This document shows, piece after piece, positions 60,490-64,000 of a stretch of 64,000 bases of DNA (position 1 is its first letter; every line of letters begins with the position of its first letter). The position numbers were made by a program, and so were the translations under genes. Location: assembly GCA_034620365.1 (NCBI GenBank), contig JAQGEQ010000091.1, positions 310,001-374,000 of the forward strand, read 5' to 3'. Origin of the DNA: Pegea sp. RAD2-039 (Eukaryota; Chordata; Thaliacea; Salpida; Salpidae). The notes under the pieces are model-generated. The model was given only the letters and a program-made list of their open reading frames with translations, was not told the origin of the DNA and searched no databases.

Positions 60490-60870
60490 ATATACACCTA
60501 TCCCAGGTTAGAGTTCAACTCCTCTGCGTGTGTCCTCACCTTAAAGAAGACGTTCAAATCAGTAATCAGTTTAAATATCGTTTAATAGAAAAGTATTCCT
60601 CAGATGTACCATACATCTTCTCTTTATACAAAGATCGTCTCTATAAAATCCTTGCAACATCGATGTTTTTCTGATTTCGTTCTGATATTTTATCTTTTTT
60701 ATTTTGTCATCTCAATTTTATTGATTTCTTTAAAGATTGCATCCTCGTTTAAAATTAAACTTGAATTAGCTACTTGTTTAATTGTCAGTAGCTTTTCAAT
60801 AGAGTAATCACAGCCTGGAACCCTTATCCCAATTCCATTACTACATCAAAACTCTGTCAATTCATTTAAA
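60490..60870 (+). mobile_element. Decayed LINE 3' coding relic
   Basis: The frame 60604-60807 reads YTKIVSIKSLQHRCFSDFVL, and further on another frame has RVITAWNPYPNSI. This is the same order (LQxRRxFSDFV ... RV..WNPLPNSI) seen at the C-terminus of LINE polymerases and in the relic at 37800. It carries stops and frame changes. Confidence 0.6.
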
Positions 60871-61079
60871 ATTATGCTAAAGAAACTTTAACTTCTATAA
60901 ATTTGTCTTTACAATGTTCCCATTCTTTATACTTTATTTATGTTAAACTATGGTACTTGTGACCTTTTAATTTTTCTCTCTAGTTGTATTGTTGTGTTTG
61001 CTACAACAATTAATTATTTACTTTAATGTTTTAGGCATACATTTTGATAATTTAGTATATCTAGAACATTTTATCACGT

Positions 61080-61430
61080 TTATTAGAGCAAGTTTTTTCT
61101 CATACTGCACAATTAGTACTTGAAATCAGCTGCCATCAGATATTATCATGTCAGAATCACTCGCGTTGTTCAAGCTAAAGTTGAACCGTAATAATATTGC
61201 CAACATTACCATTTCTAAACTCTGATAAACTGTGATTCTTTTTATAACATTAACATTATATGTTCACTGCTATATGCTTTGAGGACTACTGAAATACCAT
61301 GTCTTACATCCTTTGCTTTCTATATTTCCAACTTAATTATATATAATAGATGTTATTTGTGAGAATGTGTGTTAGCGAGAGGTACTCTCTTCAGGCACCC
61401 TCCTTTGCATTTATTCTAATAAATAAATCT
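61080..61430 (+). mobile_element. LINE 3' terminal repeat
   Basis: It begins with coding relic LPSDIIMSESLALFKLKLN (61130-61190), with a TGA for the expected tryptophan just before it. It continues through a conserved 3' untranslated end with GTTAGCGAGAGG and GGCACCCTCC, and finishes in an AATAAATAAATC-type tail. It is the fullest of three copies (others at 9713-10010 and 11600-11690). Confidence 0.75.
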
Positions 61431-61793
61431 GGACTCTACACAAGCCAAGTTGAAGAACTGTTAGATGGGTTTACGGAAATATTTATGTGATAAAATGGGT
61501 TTTATTTCATTTACTGCAACTCATTCAATTAATTTTTATAAATCTGCGCGATTGTTTTACATCACTTATTCTTTCCTAGCATCACTTTCTCTTCGGAGCA
61601 CTCCCAACTTCTCAAATACGTCATTGAACTTTAAATGATTTCGGTATGACGTCATCAGGTGAATTAAGTGGAATTCTCAACAATTTAGTGGAATTGTATT
61701 TTATTGTAATAATCTATTGAACTCGATAAAATTTGCATCAAAAACAGAACTTCAAATTTGTAAATAAATATTTGTTCCTAATTCTAGAGATTT

Positions 61794-63274
61794 TTATTTA
61801 CGGCTCTTACGGATCGGTTTTGAAGAAGAAGTCTCAGAAGTCCTCTTCTTGGCTTTGATAAAATCGAAACTTGATTGAAAAAGTGATAAAACCTGAAAAC
61901 AGCGATTTAGTAATGAAACAAAGAAGAGGTCAAAAGGTCACTTGAGGATAGAAGTAAGCGATCAGGATGAAGATTATTGTAAGAGGTAGAGTTGTGAGTG
62001 AAACTTGAGTGCCTTCAGGATTCAACTTCTTTTCCTGCAAAAAAAACTCGTCACTAGGTGTCAGTAGAAGGCTGTTGAAAATAAATTTTGGTTGGAATTG
62101 GAAGGTAATGTGCTTGTGAGGTCCAATTGCAAAGAAACCAGCTGTAAGTGAAGAGAAGTCGTGAGTTGCTGTTGAAAGCGATGAGTCGAGACGAAGAAGA
62201 TATTCTTACCCATCGTTAGGCAATTTGGGTAAATGAAAGAAGGGACTCTCTTCATCCATACGAATCACGTGGACGGGTTGAAGATTGTCGGATGCTCGAA
62301 AGAGAGAGATCTGAAGATGAAGATCAAATGATGGCAAGGATCAGATGAAGATCAAATGATGATAAGATCAGATGAAGATCAAATGATGATAAGATCAGAC
62401 TAACCTTAATAAATTGAAGAAATCTTCGTTCAGTGACAACGAAGCCACTGAGGTAGAAGCTCTTATGAGGTCGAAGAGCTACAAACGTCATATCCGTGAC
62501 GTCATAATTACCAATTCTTTTTGTGTAACTACCCGGAAGTAACTGAGAGAATTTGTTGCTAGTATCTTGTGGTGCGATGACGTAATCACATCCGGGTCGT
62601 AAGCCCTTGACAACAAACGATCCGTCGCTAGTAGCAACCGCTTCTTCGATGACGTCATCAACACAATCAGCTGACGGGAGGCTTCGCGCGCGTATAACTA
62701 CATCCGCTTCTGGTTCGCTGTTTAATGATGTTACGTTTCCATAGCAACTACACAACAAACATGAATGACGTCATCAAACAGATGATGACATCATCACTAA
62801 ACGCGATTCGACGACCGACAATTTTGACTTCAACTTCTCGTCCTTCTCCAACTTCAATGACCTGAATGAAACGGTGACGCTATTAACGAAATAATGACGT
62901 CATCACTTACCTGGGACGCGGGTGTGAACTGATATTCTTTCATCATTGATTTAAAGTAATATTGACCAGGTTCCAATTTACTGACCACCAATAAACCCTT
63001 GGAATCGGTTAGAATACTACTTCGATAGTTTACTCCGCTCACCGCCACTAGTACGCCACCAAGTGGTAGCAATTGCTCGTCCAATTTCACCTGTAAACCA
63101 TTTCAGTAAAACGCCAATTTTGTCACTTTTCAATTTCTTACCTTAAAGATAATTTTGCTGAGTTTTTTCACCGCGAAACATCCGGGCTTGTCAGCAATCG
63201 TACTCAGCGAGTGATCTGGAAGCGTAGTGGCTGTGACGTAGGTGTTGTCAGGATGCAGTGGTTGTGATTTTCAG
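61794..63274 (-). pseudogene. NOMO: 3' part of a NOMO gene with disabling marks
   Basis: Exons on the minus strand: 63274-63142, 63090-62911, 62861-62797, 62747-62405, 62310-61942, 61892-61794. The peptide follows the C-terminal quarter of NOMO, an ER-membrane protein of the multipass-translocon/BOS complex: PLHPDNTY, PLGGVLVAVSG, LEPGQYYFKSMMKEYQFTP, VIEVGEGREVEVKI, CYGNVTSLNSEPE, LRPGCDYVI, FFAIGPHKHITF. A membrane segment (LPLTIIFILIAYFYP) and a basic KAKKRTSE tail follow. Defects: TAA in frame at 62206-62208 in the middle of a conserved segment that continues (PNDG, stop, EYLLRLDSSL); a junction at 62797/62747 that keeps frame only without a GT-AG intron; and a TGA at the start of the first exon, with no upstream NOMO exons found to 64000. 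It is either a truncated duplicate or a real gene with assembly errors. Confidence 0.7.
62311..62404. repeat. 27-base GATCA-rich repeat in NOMO intron
   Basis: Three tandem units of about 27 bases (AGATCAGATGAAGATCAAAT, then GATGATA) occupy the intron. Similar GATCAGATGA words are found in other introns (for example 50150-50200). Confidence 0.75.
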
Positions 63275-64000
63275 CTGGTAAAGTTACAATATAAAAAATG
63301 AAATCTTAAATCGACCAAGACTTTTTCTTATATCGACTTTTAAATAAATAAAAATTTAAAAAGATTTTTTTAGATCCGCCATTTTGTTCAAAATTCAAGC
63401 AGCCGTATTTTAGCTCGCTAAAAGCCGCCGTTTAGAGCCGTTTAGAAAAACTGTATTCAGTGAAAAAATAAAAGATATGACACAGGAATAAAATGATCAT
63501 GTATCATTAAGCAATTTTTATTTTCCATTTGTTTGCAGAATTTCCTGTTTAAATATTTTAATCATTTCAATTTCTACTTATAATTTGGAAATGAGAACAG
63601 TACAAAAGCGTTCCTAATTTTTTGTTTTAAATAAATCTGATAAAACTTTAAGTTTATTTTAAAAATTATAGCAAACTATTCGCTTTGTTCTATTCCTGAA
63701 GCGTTGACGCTATCGCCGGTCTAAAAATGACTTCTTACAAAAAAGGTAAAAAATTTGACAGAATTAATCTACTACAGTTTCAACCAAGTTTTAGTAATAA
63801 AAACAAACCTTGAAAATGCAAAAGAGCTTTCAATTGGAAAATTTTGTTAATAATCGACAGCGTGTTGAAGAACAAACCTAATGTAATAAAAGAATTGTCT
63901 TTTTGATGCTTGTGAGATTTGATGATGGACTTCTTTGAATTGATATCTTGGGTTGGAAGGATGGTATTCACAATTGTGTGCGGAGAGAATGTGAAACAAG
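63275..64000. other. Unassigned window end
   Basis: Upstream of the NOMO fragment. A minus-strand frame at 63780-63971 is open but matches nothing I know and shows no NOMO similarity. Confidence 0.4.

Noticed and set aside
62206-62208. Reassigned TAA codon (variant genetic code)
   Set aside because: TAA is the normal final stop in bL9m, UCP4, the 5-phosphatase and other genes here.
63780-63971. Possible further NOMO or other exon
   Set aside because: No similarity to NOMO or any family I recognise; open frame could be chance.

Overview
This is AT-rich nuclear DNA from an animal. The genes have many short introns (about 45-100 bases is common, with GT-AG ends). The gene set is metazoan: an ERG-type potassium channel, a GRK2/3-type receptor kinase, a TspanC8 tetraspanin, an SKICH-type inositol 5-phosphatase, NPAT, NOMO, UCP4, mitochondrial ribosomal protein bL9m, and a secreted PAN/discoidin protein. 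A CFAP90 (C5orf49) homologue implies motile cilia, which argues against a nematode. I cannot name the species.

Layout. 1-960: start of the window with a decayed LINE reverse-transcriptase fragment. 961-5299 (-): NPAT-like LisH protein. 8322-10390 (-): TspanC8 tetraspanin with two possible 3' ends. 12927-14140 (+): bL9m. 14430-15210: second LINE fragment. 15412-17242 (-): inositol polyphosphate 5-phosphatase. 19358-21154 (+): secreted PAN-Thr-rich-F5/8C protein. 21155-25527: mostly non-coding, with a collagen-like relic and an orphan exon. 25528-36096 (+): ERG channel, reconstructed as 28 phase-consistent exons. 37800-38550: LINE 3' relic and a tRNA-like, GC-rich SINE candidate. 40884-41798 (+): UCP4, with no intron in its coding region. 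44975-51501 (-): GRK2/3-like kinase, 21 exons. 55613-58836 (+): three-homeodomain-like protein with a long coding minisatellite and one frameshift. 58913-60042 (-): CFAP90, with a LINE fragment in intron 1. 60490-61430: LINE 3' relics. 61794-63274 (-): 3' part of a NOMO gene carrying an in-frame stop and other defects.

The genes do not form a pathway; this is an ordinary stretch of animal chromosome. Two layers run across it. The palindrome TGACGTCA (a perfect CREB/ATF site) recurs dozens of times in exons and introns but is nearly absent from the long AT-rich spacers. Gene introns also carry several minisatellites, some sharing a TAGCAACC core and others built on CACGTG or TGACGTCA. A separate ~109-base family occurs in introns of both the NPAT-like and ERG genes.

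Exon models were built by hand from splice sites, phase and remembered protein families. Boundaries may be a few bases off where noted.
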